The notes: generated by a model from the letters alone, not told the origin. A stretch of 64,000 nucleotides of DNA from Rhizobium sp. NFR07 (GCF_900111905.1 NZ_FOKM01000001.1:186001-250000); one strand, 5' to 3'; shown: positions 43,645 through 52,793, numbered from the stretch's first letter. Program-made: numbers and translations.

Positions 43645-44858
43645 GCGCGTATCCCTTCCTTCGCCGCGTTCGCCATCAGCCGCATCATGTCGTTCAACCG
43701 GGCATCCGCGTTTCCGCCCTTGAGATGCGCCCGGATGTCCGCCGATTCGATGAACTTGCCGTCACTTGCCCCCATCAGATAGGTCCACTGGAAAAAGCCC
43801 CGTTCGGTTTTCAATCCATGGGCGCGCGCCTGCATTTCGTGCCGCTCCATGAAGATCAGCGCTTCTCGATCATCCATGTCCTGCAACAGATGCGGCGCAG
43901 ACCGGCGGAACACCGCCACGCGACGGTGGCGCGAGGCCTGCAGTCGGCTTTCTCCGATCGCCTCGATGGTCAGCCGGGTCAGCCGCAGCATGCCTTTTTC
44001 GGCAGCGACATCCTGAGGCCGCCGGCCGCGCTTGATGCTGCCGCCCCATTCGGCGGCAGGGGCAAAGAAGATTTGCTCGGCCGGGCCCATCAGGCGGGCG
44101 ACCTGTTCCGGCGAGAGCGTCGGGAACACCTGCATGATCACATTCGGATCGGCATGGCGGAAGACGACGGCTTCGTAGCGCTCCTTGCCGTCACCATCGG
44201 CATCGATGGATGACGCCTCCTGATCCGGTTCGCCGGCCGCCAGCGCGATCTCGCCCTCTGCCGAAGCTCCTGAAAGAGCCGATCCGGCAACGGCGTCCCG
44301 CTCCAGCGGCAGGAGTATCCGGTTGATACCGCGCAGATGGCGGTAGATCTCCTCTTCCGCCATTGAGCGGTCGCCGATCCAGAACACGACGCCCGGCTTG
44401 TCTTCGACCAGTTCGAGCAGGGCTTCGATCCGACTCCTGACCCGCTCCGGCCGGTCGATCTCGTCGGCGGGCAGCATGCCGCCGCCGCTTTCGTCACCAT
44501 TGGCAACCGCCTCCGCCATCTCGGCAGAGAGCCTTTCCGCCAGTGCAGCAAGCTCTTCGTCGCCCGGCTCCGCTGAATGATCTGCGGCATTCTGCGAAAC
44601 CGGCGCCGGCGGTGCCATGCTAAGCGACACCAGCCAAGGTCCGCCAAGTACGACGGCCGTGTCCATTCCCGCCTGGCGATAGAGCGGACGATGGCTCAGG
44701 CCGGCCGCCGAAAGCCGCGACGGAAGACCGCCGAAGCGGACGCCGTCCATCACGGCATAGATGCGCTGGTCGCCGCCATCAGCGATTTCGAAAAGACGAG
44801 CCAGAAAGGCCTGCCAGATGACGGAAAGCCCCGCCTTCTCGTCAGCCGTCTCCGCCAT
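43641..44858 (-). CDS. DUF4123 T6SS effector chaperone (Tap/TEC family)
   Basis: A 405-residue DUF4123-type protein. The N-terminal domain begins with RIYAVMDGVRFGGLPSRL and contains a TAVVLGGPWLVSL segment typical of DUF4123. The longer C-terminal part is of unknown function. An acidic insertion around residues 90-220 makes it larger than usual. DUF4123 proteins load a specific effector onto VgrG, and the effector gene overlaps this gene's end by 4 bases. It starts 2 bases after the PAAR stop. Confidence 0.75.
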   Translation of the reverse strand: MAETADEKAGLSVIWQAFLARLFEIADGGDQRIYAVMDGVRFGGLPSRLSAAGLSHRPLYRQAGMDTAVVLGGPWLVSLSMAPPAPVSQNAADHSAEPGDEELAALAERLSAEMAEAVANGDESGGGMLPADEIDRPERVRSRIEALLELVEDKPGVVFWIGDRSMAEEEIYRHLRGINRILLPLERDAVAGSALSGASAEGEIALAAGEPDQEASSIDADGDGKERYEAVVFRHADPNVIMQVFPTLSPEQVARLMGPAEQIFFAPAAEWGGSIKRGRRPQDVAAEKGMLRLTRLTIEAIGESRLQASRHRRVAVFRRSAPHLLQDMDDREALIFMERHEMQARAHGLKTERGFFQWTYLMGASDGKFIESADIRAHLKGGNADARLNDMMRLMANAAKEGIRA

Positions 44859-44860
44859 GC

Positions 44861-45238
44861 TTAGCCCCGAACCGTCGGAATTGACTGCGCCGCCATGCCG
44901 GCCTGGCAGGCGGTGCCGCTACCGGCGGCCTTGGCCTCCTCATCGCCGATGAAGACATTGGATGACCCGGTCTGGGCATTGCCCCCGCAATCGATCGCAT
45001 CCCCGATCCGCCCGGCCGGCTTGCCATTGATGAAGACGGTGGCCGAACCGGCCGCAAGTGCCCGCAGATGGGAAGGTTGCGGGCAGGACGGGCAGCCATG
45101 CGGGACGTAGGCGTCACCGACCCGCATCAGCGGGCGGTTGTTGACGTAGACATCCGGGCTGCCGCCGGTCGCAGGCGTCGGCGGGAAATGGCAGGAATGG
45201 GCGGAGCCGATGTCGGCGCGTCGATGGGCTGGGGGCAT
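44861..45238 (-). CDS. PAAR domain protein (T6SS spike tip)
   Basis: A 125-residue PAAR protein. It has MPPAHRRADIGSAHSCHFPP with the metal-binding histidines, the repeated SPDVYVNNRPLMRVGD and SATVFINGKPAGRIGD units, and a late SSNVFIGDEEA unit. This is a complete stand-alone PAAR that caps the VgrG trimer. It lies between the unknown small genes and the DUF4123 chaperone. The chosen start at 45238 has AGAGGA upstream; longer frames add unrelated residues. Confidence 0.85.
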   Translation of the reverse strand: MPPAHRRADIGSAHSCHFPPTPATGGSPDVYVNNRPLMRVGDAYVPHGCPSCPQPSHLRALAAGSATVFINGKPAGRIGDAIDCGGNAQTGSSNVFIGDEEAKAAGSGTACQAGMAAQSIPTVRG

Positions 45239-45399
45239 GAGCGAATCCTCTGTTCGCGACTGTGTCAGGTACCATTCTGTTCGTAGTGGGAAGAGGCAAT
45301 GCCTCCCGTTGTAGAAGGCGGCGAGTACATCGAGTATCACCGATCAAACGACCCCATAGGCTATAGAAAAAGCATGTTTGTGTTCCCATGCATGGGATC

Positions 45400-45933
45400 T
45401 CACTTTGGTGATCCGCAGCTTTGTGTAACGACCGTGCGCTCCCATTCGCCGTAGGCAGCGGGCTGCAGTACGTCGACGTGAATGCTCGCACCCTGGGGAC
45501 CGCCTGCCGTCGGCAACTCGGCCTTGGCTCTGTCGGCAAGCCTTGCGCCTTCGATTATTGTGTCGCTCATCCGGCCGGGGATAGCTGTCTTGCGAATGCC
45601 CAGCTCAGCGATCTCTAGGTCGACCAACCGGTCCTGCGACGTGTACATCAGCCGGGTCTGCCTGTCTTGCGGAAGAACAAGATGATTGACCAGGACAGCG
45701 CAGTGCTTGGCATCCGCCGTTTGATGGCGGAACACCCAGTTTCCTGAACTGGCTGCGGCAAAAACGCTCGAACCGGGTTCCTGCGAGCCGCCCGACACCA
45801 AAAGCGCCAATGCGGCCTCGCAGCTCACGCGATCCGTGCCTGTCATACCGTCGCATAGCGAAGCGTTATTGTCGTCCGCCAGGGTCTGCCCGCCAAGGGT
45901 AGTGAAGATCAGGACATAGATCAGCTTGCGCAT
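45400..45933 (-). CDS. Exported protein of unknown function
   Basis: A 177-residue protein with a Sec signal peptide (MRKLIYVLIFTTLGGQTLA, cleavage near residue 19). Four or more cysteines lie in the mature part. The domain resembles no family I can name. It lies in the VgrG island after a 66-residue membrane protein, so it may be a periplasmic immunity or accessory protein. The ribosome site is weak. Confidence 0.6.
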   Translation of the reverse strand: MRKLIYVLIFTTLGGQTLADDNNASLCDGMTGTDRVSCEAALALLVSGGSQEPGSSVFAAASSGNWVFRHQTADAKHCAVLVNHLVLPQDRQTRLMYTSQDRLVDLEIAELGIRKTAIPGRMSDTIIEGARLADRAKAELPTAGGPQGASIHVDVLQPAAYGEWERTVVTQSCGSPK

Positions 45934-45960
45934 ATTATGGTTACCGGACAGGCCCTCTTT

Positions 45961-46161
45961 TCAGCGACGGATATTTTTATAGTTCAGGTAAAAACCGAAC
46001 AGGAATAATAGCACGCAGACTGCCAATATCGCGATGTTCTGAAGCGTCAGATCGGCGCTGGTCAGAAACAGAGCCGACAGAATAACGATCCCCGACACGA
46101 TCATCAGCAAGTAGCCAAGCATCCCCGCCAACATCCAGCCGACAGACTTGATCAGGCTCAT
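45961..46161 (-). CDS. Small membrane protein, candidate immunity partner
   Basis: A 66-residue protein with two hydrophobic segments (about 8-31 and 41-60) separated by a short polar turn (TSADLTLQN), ending in a basic tail (YLNYKNIRR). It overlaps the end of the 280-residue gene by 4 bases. Small two-span membrane proteins coupled to effector genes are often immunity proteins against membrane-acting toxins; that is inference. Confidence 0.6.
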   Translation of the reverse strand: MSLIKSVGWMLAGMLGYLLMIVSGIVILSALFLTSADLTLQNIAILAVCVLLFLFGFYLNYKNIRR

Positions 46162-47000
46162 GATTGCCCTCCGCTTCGGCCAAATTGCAGGAATTTCTCG
46201 ATAAATTCCTTGTATTGCGCAAAATCCTCCGCGTTTTTGGGATCCTGAAGTACCACGTCTGCAAGTTTCTGCGCCGTCTCGAAGAGCTCCTTGTAGTCTT
46301 CGTCCGACAATCGATGGTCGGGATCACCCGTGATCATGGAGATGAAAATCTGCACGACGTCGATTGCATCACCATGCTTCAGAGCAACATGCAGTGCCGC
46401 CCCCCAATTCACAGCCAGAAAGTTGAAACCGATGATGGCAGCGGCAGCACCCCGTGAGGCCTGGCCTTTCACCCTGCCACCGCTCTGCATCCAGGCGGTA
46501 AAGGCAGCCCCGCTCATGTAGCGTCCGACCATCCGCGATCCACCATGCAGGAGACCGGGCAATCTGTCCGATAATTGCTGTGTAATATCGACCTGATCTA
46601 GTTCCCTCCGAACAACGAGACGAGCATCCTCGTTATTGAACAGTTTCCAGAGAAGTCCGCGGAAGATCAGATAGTAGATTGCGCTGCCGGCCGCCTGCGC
46701 GACATTATAGATACGCTGAGTCTGCTGATTGCAGACCGATTGAATCCCTCCTCCATAGAATCCGGCGGTGCCAGCGATCCAGTGCAGGCAGAGCGTATAG
46801 TCGAATGGCCAGGAATAGGTACCGTCAACGAACCCCGAGACCGTCGATCTAAGGTAGTCCAGCGTACTTTGTGGCTTCTTGTTTGCAGCTCGCTGCAGGA
46901 AATTCCCGTCGCTGAAAGGAATTTCCACCGCTTCGGCTCCGTTGCCCCCAGAAGCTTCGTTTTGGACCACGTTGCCTGAATAAGTAATACCTCCGGACAT
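46158..47000 (-). CDS. Unknown protein of the VgrG island, candidate effector
   Basis: A 280-residue protein with no signal peptide. Two or three moderately hydrophobic stretches are visible (about 66-90, 105-118 and 183-205), the last being AAAIIGFNFLAVNWGAALHVAL. The C-terminus is helical and charged. No known family is recognised. It starts 7 bases after the vgrG stop with GAGG upstream, which is the usual place for a VgrG-linked effector. A pore-forming or membrane-acting function is possible. Confidence 0.6.
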   Translation of the reverse strand: MSGGITYSGNVVQNEASGGNGAEAVEIPFSDGNFLQRAANKKPQSTLDYLRSTVSGFVDGTYSWPFDYTLCLHWIAGTAGFYGGGIQSVCNQQTQRIYNVAQAAGSAIYYLIFRGLLWKLFNNEDARLVVRRELDQVDITQQLSDRLPGLLHGGSRMVGRYMSGAAFTAWMQSGGRVKGQASRGAAAAIIGFNFLAVNWGAALHVALKHGDAIDVVQIFISMITGDPDHRLSDEDYKELFETAQKLADVVLQDPKNAEDFAQYKEFIEKFLQFGRSGGQS

Positions 47001-47007
47001 CTAAGCC

Positions 47008-49200
47008 TCAATTCAGATCGATACGTTTTGACAGAACGCTAAAAAACGTTGTCAATTTTGATGTCATGCTACTGGCAAAGACCATGATAGAATCACTGAT
47101 CGACATGGTTAGTTTCGTTCCCGATAGAATGATTTCGCCGGTCGGAAGCAGCGACAACCTCGAAGCCCCGCATACAAGTTCAAGCTTCTGCTGCGCCTGG
47201 ATGACGCGTTTTCCGCCAGCATCCTCGACATGATTTTCTACCGACGAGATATCGATGCTCTTGCCGGAGATGACCTTGAATTCGGTTCCTGTGGAGATCG
47301 TCTTGTTGAGGCCGATATCTTCGAAACTGGTCAGGCCAACGATTTCAAGCTTGGAGCGATCAATGGAGGTGAACATGTTGCCGACTCCTGCCACCGACGC
47401 TCCAAGGATGCCAAAATCATAGCCTACCATGGAGATGCCGCGCGCACCCCAAGCATCGACCTGCGAAATGAGCTTGCCGATCCCGCTGGGGCCGACCGTC
47501 ACGGTGTAATTGCCGCCGATCGATTCGCTCTGATTGTTGCCGATCTCTATCGCCTTGTTGTGCCCGACCGACTGCACCCAGTTGTTGTCGATACGCTCAG
47601 TGTGATTGTTGCGCGTCTTTTCGTTGCGATCCTTTTGCGCATGCAGATAAATTTCTTCCAGGCCGTTTTCGTCCTCGAAGGACATCTCGTTGAAGCCGTG
47701 CCCCTTGTGGGTGTTGGTGCGGAAAATGCTCTTGGTCTTGTTCGCCGGCAGATCATACGGCACGGCGGTGCTTGGATTCGGCACCACCCCCGTCACGAGC
47801 GGCCGATCCGGGTCACCATCGACATAGGCGACCATCACCTCCATGCCGATGCGCGGGATGATCTGGCCGCCCCAGGTGGAGCCGGCCCAGTTCTGCGCCA
47901 CCCGCACCCAGCATGTATCCGACCCGTCCTTCTTGGCCTTGCGGTCCCAGGGGAACCATACCTTGATGCGGCCGTACTGATCCGGATGGATCTCCTCGCC
48001 CTCGGGTCCCGCGACGATCGCCACCTGGGTGCCCTCGATGCGCGGACGCTTCGTCTCGCGATGCGGGGTCATCGGCACGCGCGACGGCACGGCTTCGAAT
48101 TCCTGGCGATATTCCGGCTCGTTCGTATTGGTCTCGTAGGACCGGTCGACCACGGTGTAGACCGCCTTGATCAGCACATGCTCGTCATAGGCATGGTCGG
48201 GATGGGCAACCTCGTAGGGGGTGAACCGCCGGCCAACCTCGAGGATGCGGCTAGTCGAGGCGCCGAAGACCCGGTCGTGGTCGGCTTCTGAGGCCTGCGA
48301 CCTCAGCTTCTGCGCCCGCTCGGCTTCGGCCACCGATGAGATGCGGGCCGGGTATTCGTAGAGTTCGCGCTTCGTCGCATCCGGCATCTGCACCAGCGAC
48401 GGCGTCATCGTGCCCGGCACCATGCGCGGCGTCTCGAAATTCCAGTCGGCACCGGCGCGCTGGCCCGGCACATAAGAGAAGCGACGGGCCCATTCATTGA
48501 TGTGGTTGCGGTCGGACGATCCCTGCGCCAGGCGCACCCTGCCCTCTCCCTGCGCCGACGGTGACGGCCCGAGCCAGCCATTGGCCGTATCGGCTACATG
48601 CAGCTTGTGTTTGCCGTCTTCGTGGCTGAACCAGTAGAACAGCCCGTCCTCCTCGAAACGGCGGGTGAGGAAAGCAAGGTCTGTCTCGTTCCACTGCACG
48701 CTGTAGTGCTGTGGTGGTGGCGCAGAAATCACGCCCGAGAAGTCCGGTGCCGGAATGCCGTGTTCGGAAAACAGCGTCTCGCAGATTTCGACAGAGGTCT
48801 TGTCCATCCAGATGCGGCAGTCGGAACGACGCGACAGAAGCCACATCTGTGGCCTGAGCACCATCGCATAGGAGCGCAGGCCGCGGGTGATCGGCGGGCC
48901 TTCGTTCAATTCGGTGACGAGACCGTTGAACGGGCGGCGGATGGCCGAGCCCTCCTCGCCGTCACCCTGCTGGACCTCGATCGACACGTCGATCACTCGG
49001 CCGATCAACTCTTCCGGCTTGATCTGGCTTTTCTTGGTACGGGCATAGAGGCGGATCTCGAACAGCGACGACACGCCCTCCTCGATCGTCACCCGCTCGG
49101 CGAGCAGCTGATCCTCGCCCAAGGGCGACACGATCTTCAGGATGCGCGCTGCCTGGATGAAATCGGCAGCGGAGGAGGCATTGTCGGTGGAGAAATCCAT
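47008..49200 (-). CDS. vgrG: Type VI secretion system spike protein VgrG (TssI)
   Basis: A 730-residue VgrG. The gp27-like part covers about residues 1-370. The gp5 OB-fold follows with GRIKVWFPWDRKAKKDGSD, CWVRVAQNWAGSTWGGQ and GMEVMVAYVDGDPDRPL. The C-terminal beta-helix repeats (NHTERIDNNWVQSVGHNKA, IEIGNNQSESIGGNYTV) follow. There is no large effector extension, so cargo is delivered through the linked genes. No other T6SS core gene (tss) is in the window, so this is an orphan vgrG island. The start at 49200 follows a GGGG ribosome site; an upstream in-frame hydrophobic extension is probably not translated. Confidence 0.93.
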   Translation of the reverse strand: MDFSTDNASSAADFIQAARILKIVSPLGEDQLLAERVTIEEGVSSLFEIRLYARTKKSQIKPEELIGRVIDVSIEVQQGDGEEGSAIRRPFNGLVTELNEGPPITRGLRSYAMVLRPQMWLLSRRSDCRIWMDKTSVEICETLFSEHGIPAPDFSGVISAPPPQHYSVQWNETDLAFLTRRFEEDGLFYWFSHEDGKHKLHVADTANGWLGPSPSAQGEGRVRLAQGSSDRNHINEWARRFSYVPGQRAGADWNFETPRMVPGTMTPSLVQMPDATKRELYEYPARISSVAEAERAQKLRSQASEADHDRVFGASTSRILEVGRRFTPYEVAHPDHAYDEHVLIKAVYTVVDRSYETNTNEPEYRQEFEAVPSRVPMTPHRETKRPRIEGTQVAIVAGPEGEEIHPDQYGRIKVWFPWDRKAKKDGSDTCWVRVAQNWAGSTWGGQIIPRIGMEVMVAYVDGDPDRPLVTGVVPNPSTAVPYDLPANKTKSIFRTNTHKGHGFNEMSFEDENGLEEIYLHAQKDRNEKTRNNHTERIDNNWVQSVGHNKAIEIGNNQSESIGGNYTVTVGPSGIGKLISQVDAWGARGISMVGYDFGILGASVAGVGNMFTSIDRSKLEIVGLTSFEDIGLNKTISTGTEFKVISGKSIDISSVENHVEDAGGKRVIQAQQKLELVCGASRLSLLPTGEIILSGTKLTMSISDSIMVFASSMTSKLTTFFSVLSKRIDLN

Positions 49201-49413
49201 AAGTACCCCAGCAGTCCAAATAACCAAGAAAAACACCACCGAAACCAAGCTGGTCTCCAGATGGCGAGAAAAATGCACTTCTTATATGCAAAAAACATAG
49301 CGCACGAAGCATTCAGGTCAACCCTGAATAAGCCAGAATTGAGACCATAGTAGTCCGTTTGTTTGTGCCATTGAATTCTTGGCCGGGTATCGCCGAAGTG
49401 CTATCCGAAGCAG

Positions 49414-50715
49414 ATGCCATACTCTGCTCAGTCGGCCAGTTCCCTCGGTGGTATTCAAACTGCGCTTCAGCAGTTGCGACTGACCATCAACTTACTGTGG
49501 CATTTCTGGCCGCAACTGGCGGCGCTCTGGCTCCTCGGATTTATCGGCAATCTGCTGCTGAACGAGATCGCGGCGATGATCGGGCGCTGGAATTCGCTGG
49601 CCGGCCTCTCGATGCTGGCGATTGTCGTTCTGCTGAAACTGATCGTCATCGTCGCTCTGTTTGAGACGGTCCGCCGCGGTCTTCCGGCTCTCGATGCGGC
49701 CTCGCGGACGCTAGACGAACGGCCGGACGCCCGTGAGGAGATAACGACAACATCAGGCAATTTCGTCAGCGCTTTGGCTCTCACCCTTGTCCCCTTCTTC
49801 GCCTTCTACGCAGCCTGGGGGTTTCTTGGCGACACCGTGCGGGATTATTCCCGTCTGTCGCTCAGTCTCTTTCTTTCCGGCGAGGCAACCGGCCTGCTGG
49901 ACGTCTCAGGCGGCGCATGGCTGATCGTGCCCGTTGTCGTCGCCTGGGCCGTGCGGCGTTTCGCTAAAATGATGCACAAGCGTTCGCATGCATCGATCTG
50001 GCCTGTCCTCATCGTGGTTTGCGAGGCGAACTGGGCCTTTATCGGTCTTTTCGTGCTGTCAGAATGGCAGGACGATATTCGTGCCTGGTTCAGTCATCTT
50101 CCGGAAACGATCGGAATGTTCTTCGGCCTCCTTGCACCCGTGACGGACGCCGCCGCCAATCCGGCCATTCCGCTGCCACCGGAATTTTCTTCGCCGCCGA
50201 TAGGAACGCGCCTGATCAGCCTGTTCTTTTATGCACTCTATCCCGTGGTCTGGTTGACGCTTGCGGCCCTTGTCTATGGCTATGACATCCACGGCGAGCG
50301 CGCGCCTGGCGAGGGACGTCTCGCCCGTGCCGTTTCCCGCTGGCAGGCATTGCCGAAATCCCTCCGTGATTTCATTTCGCACTTTCTTGCAGGCACGCTG
50401 AAACGGTATCGGGCGCTTGCCGAGGGCATCGGCCTTGCGCTGAATTCCGGCGTTGTGCCGGTTCTCGTCGCCATTGTCGTCTATCGCCTTCTGGATTGGG
50501 GATCCGCCTGGGTCTGGTACGGCCTTACGCAGCTCATCGGCCCTCATGACCTGCCGCTCTGGCAAATTATTGCGCAGGTTATTTCGCCCTTCATCGGGAT
50601 GCCGAGCGAACCAGGCGAAGGTCTTCTGGTCACGCCGATCAAGATATGCCTGCTGGCCGCCACGCTCGAAGTCGGTTTCGCGCAAGGGCGGGAATGGAGG
50701 CGTCGCGCGGCGTGA
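49414..50715 (+). CDS. Polytopic membrane protein of unknown function
   Basis: A 433-residue membrane protein with about eight or nine hydrophobic segments. No family motif is recognised. The N-terminal 75 residues hold two membrane spans and a conserved-looking turn (LNEIAAMIGRWNSLAGL). It is divergent from vgrG and convergent with three small exported-protein genes; its stop lies 2 bases from the stop of the last. It may form a complex with them. Confidence 0.75.
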   Translation: MPYSAQSASSLGGIQTALQQLRLTINLLWHFWPQLAALWLLGFIGNLLLNEIAAMIGRWNSLAGLSMLAIVVLLKLIVIVALFETVRRGLPALDAASRTLDERPDAREEITTTSGNFVSALALTLVPFFAFYAAWGFLGDTVRDYSRLSLSLFLSGEATGLLDVSGGAWLIVPVVVAWAVRRFAKMMHKRSHASIWPVLIVVCEANWAFIGLFVLSEWQDDIRAWFSHLPETIGMFFGLLAPVTDAAANPAIPLPPEFSSPPIGTRLISLFFYALYPVVWLTLAALVYGYDIHGERAPGEGRLARAVSRWQALPKSLRDFISHFLAGTLKRYRALAEGIGLALNSGVVPVLVAIVVYRLLDWGSAWVWYGLTQLIGPHDLPLWQIIAQVISPFIGMPSEPGEGLLVTPIKICLLAATLEVGFAQGREWRRRAA

Positions 50716-50717
50716 CG

Positions 50718-51290
50718 TCAATTCAGGGAGAGTGAAAAGCCGATGGCTTTCGGCCGCAGGGCCGCAACGCTCAACCGGGCGGACAGGGCCGATACTGCCT
50801 CAGCCGGGACGACAAACTTCTCTTCGATCAGCACTGCATGATCCTTCGGAGGCGGCGTCAGCGACGTGATACCGCAGCCACTGACAGGATCTTTGTCAGG
50901 CTCGAGATCGCGGCTGATATCATTCGAGAGGTTGACGTCGAGCGGCCGCCAGCGACGCCCTGCCCCGTCCGTCAGGCTGATCTCGCACTGCCCCCAGCCT
51001 TCCCCGATATCCCGCGTGGCAGTCGCCACCATGCGGACGATGACAAGCCGCATCTGACCGGGAAGCTTCAACTGCGTGTCCCGGCCATCGCCAATCAGTC
51101 TCACCTTTTCGAGCCGCCATGACGCACCGGCATAATCGAGGTGGTCGGGGCCGTGCATGATGCTGACCTCGATGCGATGCCTGTAATCCTCGATATTGCG
51201 CCAGGCATTGATCGCAATAGCCGCGGCAACGAGCGGCGGCAAGCCGACGAGTGACAGCCACCACATCTTTCTGTCTCGGTCAGATGCCAT
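50718..51290 (-). CDS. Membrane-anchored protein of unknown function
   Basis: A 190-residue protein with one N-terminal membrane segment (about 9-27, WWLSLVGLPPLVAAAIAI) and a periplasmic beta-rich domain. Its start overlaps the preceding gene by 11 bases, with GGAGA upstream. No family is recognised. It is the last of three coupled genes. Confidence 0.65.
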   Translation of the reverse strand: MASDRDRKMWWLSLVGLPPLVAAAIAINAWRNIEDYRHRIEVSIMHGPDHLDYAGASWRLEKVRLIGDGRDTQLKLPGQMRLVIVRMVATATRDIGEGWGQCEISLTDGAGRRWRPLDVNLSNDISRDLEPDKDPVSGCGITSLTPPPKDHAVLIEEKFVVPAEAVSALSARLSVAALRPKAIGFSLSLN

Positions 51291-51843
51291 TCTTGCCGAT
51301 CTCCAGTCTCTCGCGCAGGCTTGTGTCATCCTGTTGGAGCAACACGCCGATCTCATCCTTGAGCTGCGGATCATATTGTTCGGAGACCATCAGTTTCATG
51401 CTTCGTGTCTCGTCCTCGGGGAGCTCGAAGATGAAAATGCCCGTGGTTGGCAAGCCCGGCTGGACGGTCTTCGCCGAGATGATGCCTGGAGCCCCGTCAG
51501 GCCGTCGGGATTGCCGATACAATCGGCCGGAAGCGCCGATCAGGGTCGCGGCGCGCACCGGCATGGTCTCCCGAAAGGCCCGCAGCTCGGCGGAAACAAC
51601 AACCCAGACGCCGGAGCTCTGCAGGTCGACGTCGCGCCCAAAATTTTTATAGGCGATCGTTCTGGCCCTCAAGACGCGGCTGACCTTCACGCTGAAAGTT
51701 GCGCTTGAAACAGTCTCGGCCTGCTGCCCGGCTGTGCGGATCGGTCCCGTCAGCATGGCATAGGGCGGTGTCGTCGCTTGCAGTGCCGCAAGCAGCGTCG
51801 CGGCCGCGAGTATCGCGATGGATATCAAGGCCGGTCGCATCAT
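51280..51843 (-). CDS. Exported protein of unknown function (DUF4352-like)
   Basis: A 187-residue protein with a signal-anchor (LISIAILAAATLLAALQA) and a mature beta domain whose WVVVSAELRAF and IFIFELPEDE segments recall DUF4352-like immunoglobulin folds. It overlaps its neighbours by 4 and 11 bases. No specific role is known. Confidence 0.65.
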   Translation of the reverse strand: MMRPALISIAILAAATLLAALQATTPPYAMLTGPIRTAGQQAETVSSATFSVKVSRVLRARTIAYKNFGRDVDLQSSGVWVVVSAELRAFRETMPVRAATLIGASGRLYRQSRRPDGAPGIISAKTVQPGLPTTGIFIFELPEDETRSMKLMVSEQYDPQLKDEIGVLLQQDDTSLRERLEIGKNGI

Positions 51844-52421
51844 GGCTCTGCTCCGGCTGCCGCGGCATCGAGCGGCAACGCGACCTCCGCAAAGCTACCC
51901 GAAGGAAACCAGCCGGGCGCGGAGTAGAGATTGTCGCGCGGCTTGAAGAAGGTGCCTTCGACCCGCAGCTGCAAAACCTTGGGGAGGACAAGTGTCTCAG
52001 GCACTTCCCAGATGGCAGACACGGCCTCGGGCATCCTCGGCTGTAGGTCCCAAAGAATGCTCCGGTCGCGCTTCAGATAATACTGCGGCTTCGGTGCATC
52101 GGGAACATTGGCGAGCCTGATCAGGTCGCCATAAAGGTTAGAGCTTTCCGCCGAAATGTTCTCAAGCACCATGTCGACGACGATGGCCTTCTTGCTCGGT
52201 GATATCCGCGCCCCGTTCGGCATCACCGTGCCGATGGCCGATGAGGCAATGGACACATTCCAGCGCCCTGCCTCGACCGGCCTCCCCACCTCGACCTTTG
52301 GGACCACGTCGGCTTCGCGTTGCTCATAGAGGGAATATCCCAGCGAGATCGCTGCGGCCAACAGCCCGCCTATGCCGGCGAGCACCCTGGTGAGCCACGC
52401 CTTTCTCGTCTTGCGCATCAT
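51840..52421 (-). CDS. Membrane-anchored protein of unknown function
   Basis: A 193-residue protein with an N-terminal membrane segment (about 13-29) and a periplasmic beta-rich domain (KAIVVDMVLENISAES...). It is the first of three coupled minus-strand genes whose products share a similar layout of one anchor plus one beta domain of about 160 residues, possibly paralogues. Function unknown. Confidence 0.65.
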   Translation of the reverse strand: MMRKTRKAWLTRVLAGIGGLLAAAISLGYSLYEQREADVVPKVEVGRPVEAGRWNVSIASSAIGTVMPNGARISPSKKAIVVDMVLENISAESSNLYGDLIRLANVPDAPKPQYYLKRDRSILWDLQPRMPEAVSAIWEVPETLVLPKVLQLRVEGTFFKPRDNLYSAPGWFPSGSFAEVALPLDAAAAGAEP

Positions 52422-52793
52422 CCCCGCTTCAGTTCGCGAATTCCGTCATACCGACAGAGATAGCGGACAGCTGGCGATTTATCGAGCATGTCGAATGTCC
52501 TTCATCCACCATACGCTCGAATTCTCCCAGCTTAGCCTCTCCATCCAAAAAACCTGACAGCCGTCAGGGTTTTCGCGCCAAGGTTCGTAGCGGCTTTGCT
52601 CAACCGTTTACGCGCGGGGCTCATCAGGCAGGTCCGCGATTTCAGTATTGACGGCCGACCCTTCTATTGCCCCGGAGGGAGCATCGGGTGAATACAGCCA
52701 CCTCATAACGGCGAATGTACATGGCGGTCAGCTAGTGATGCTTTTAGCCGATATGGGGCGAGATCTGAACGCGATCGTGGCGGACGACGTTGT
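52422..52793. other. Intergenic region with terminator, no gene recognised
   Basis: 372 bases between the end of the esterase gene and the start of the three-gene set, all on the minus strand. Apart from the terminator at 52547-52573 no feature is seen. The promoter of the set is expected in the left part. Confidence 0.5.
52547..52573. terminator. Rho-independent terminator, probably bidirectional
   Basis: CCTGAC (52553-52558) and GTCAGG (52563-52568) form a 6-bp stem with a 4-base loop. On the minus strand it is followed by six U; on the plus strand by GUUUUC. This is the clearest Rho-independent terminator of the window. It lies about 225 bases beyond the esterase stop. Confidence 0.75.

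Noticed and set aside
43078-43782. A 234-codon plus-strand frame across the toxin candidate
   Set aside because: The minus-strand gene is coupled to DUF4123 by a 4-base overlap and has the expected cargo layout; the plus frame is a shadow.
47230-48291. A 353-codon plus-strand frame across vgrG
   Set aside because: Antisense shadow; vgrG motifs are continuous on the minus strand.
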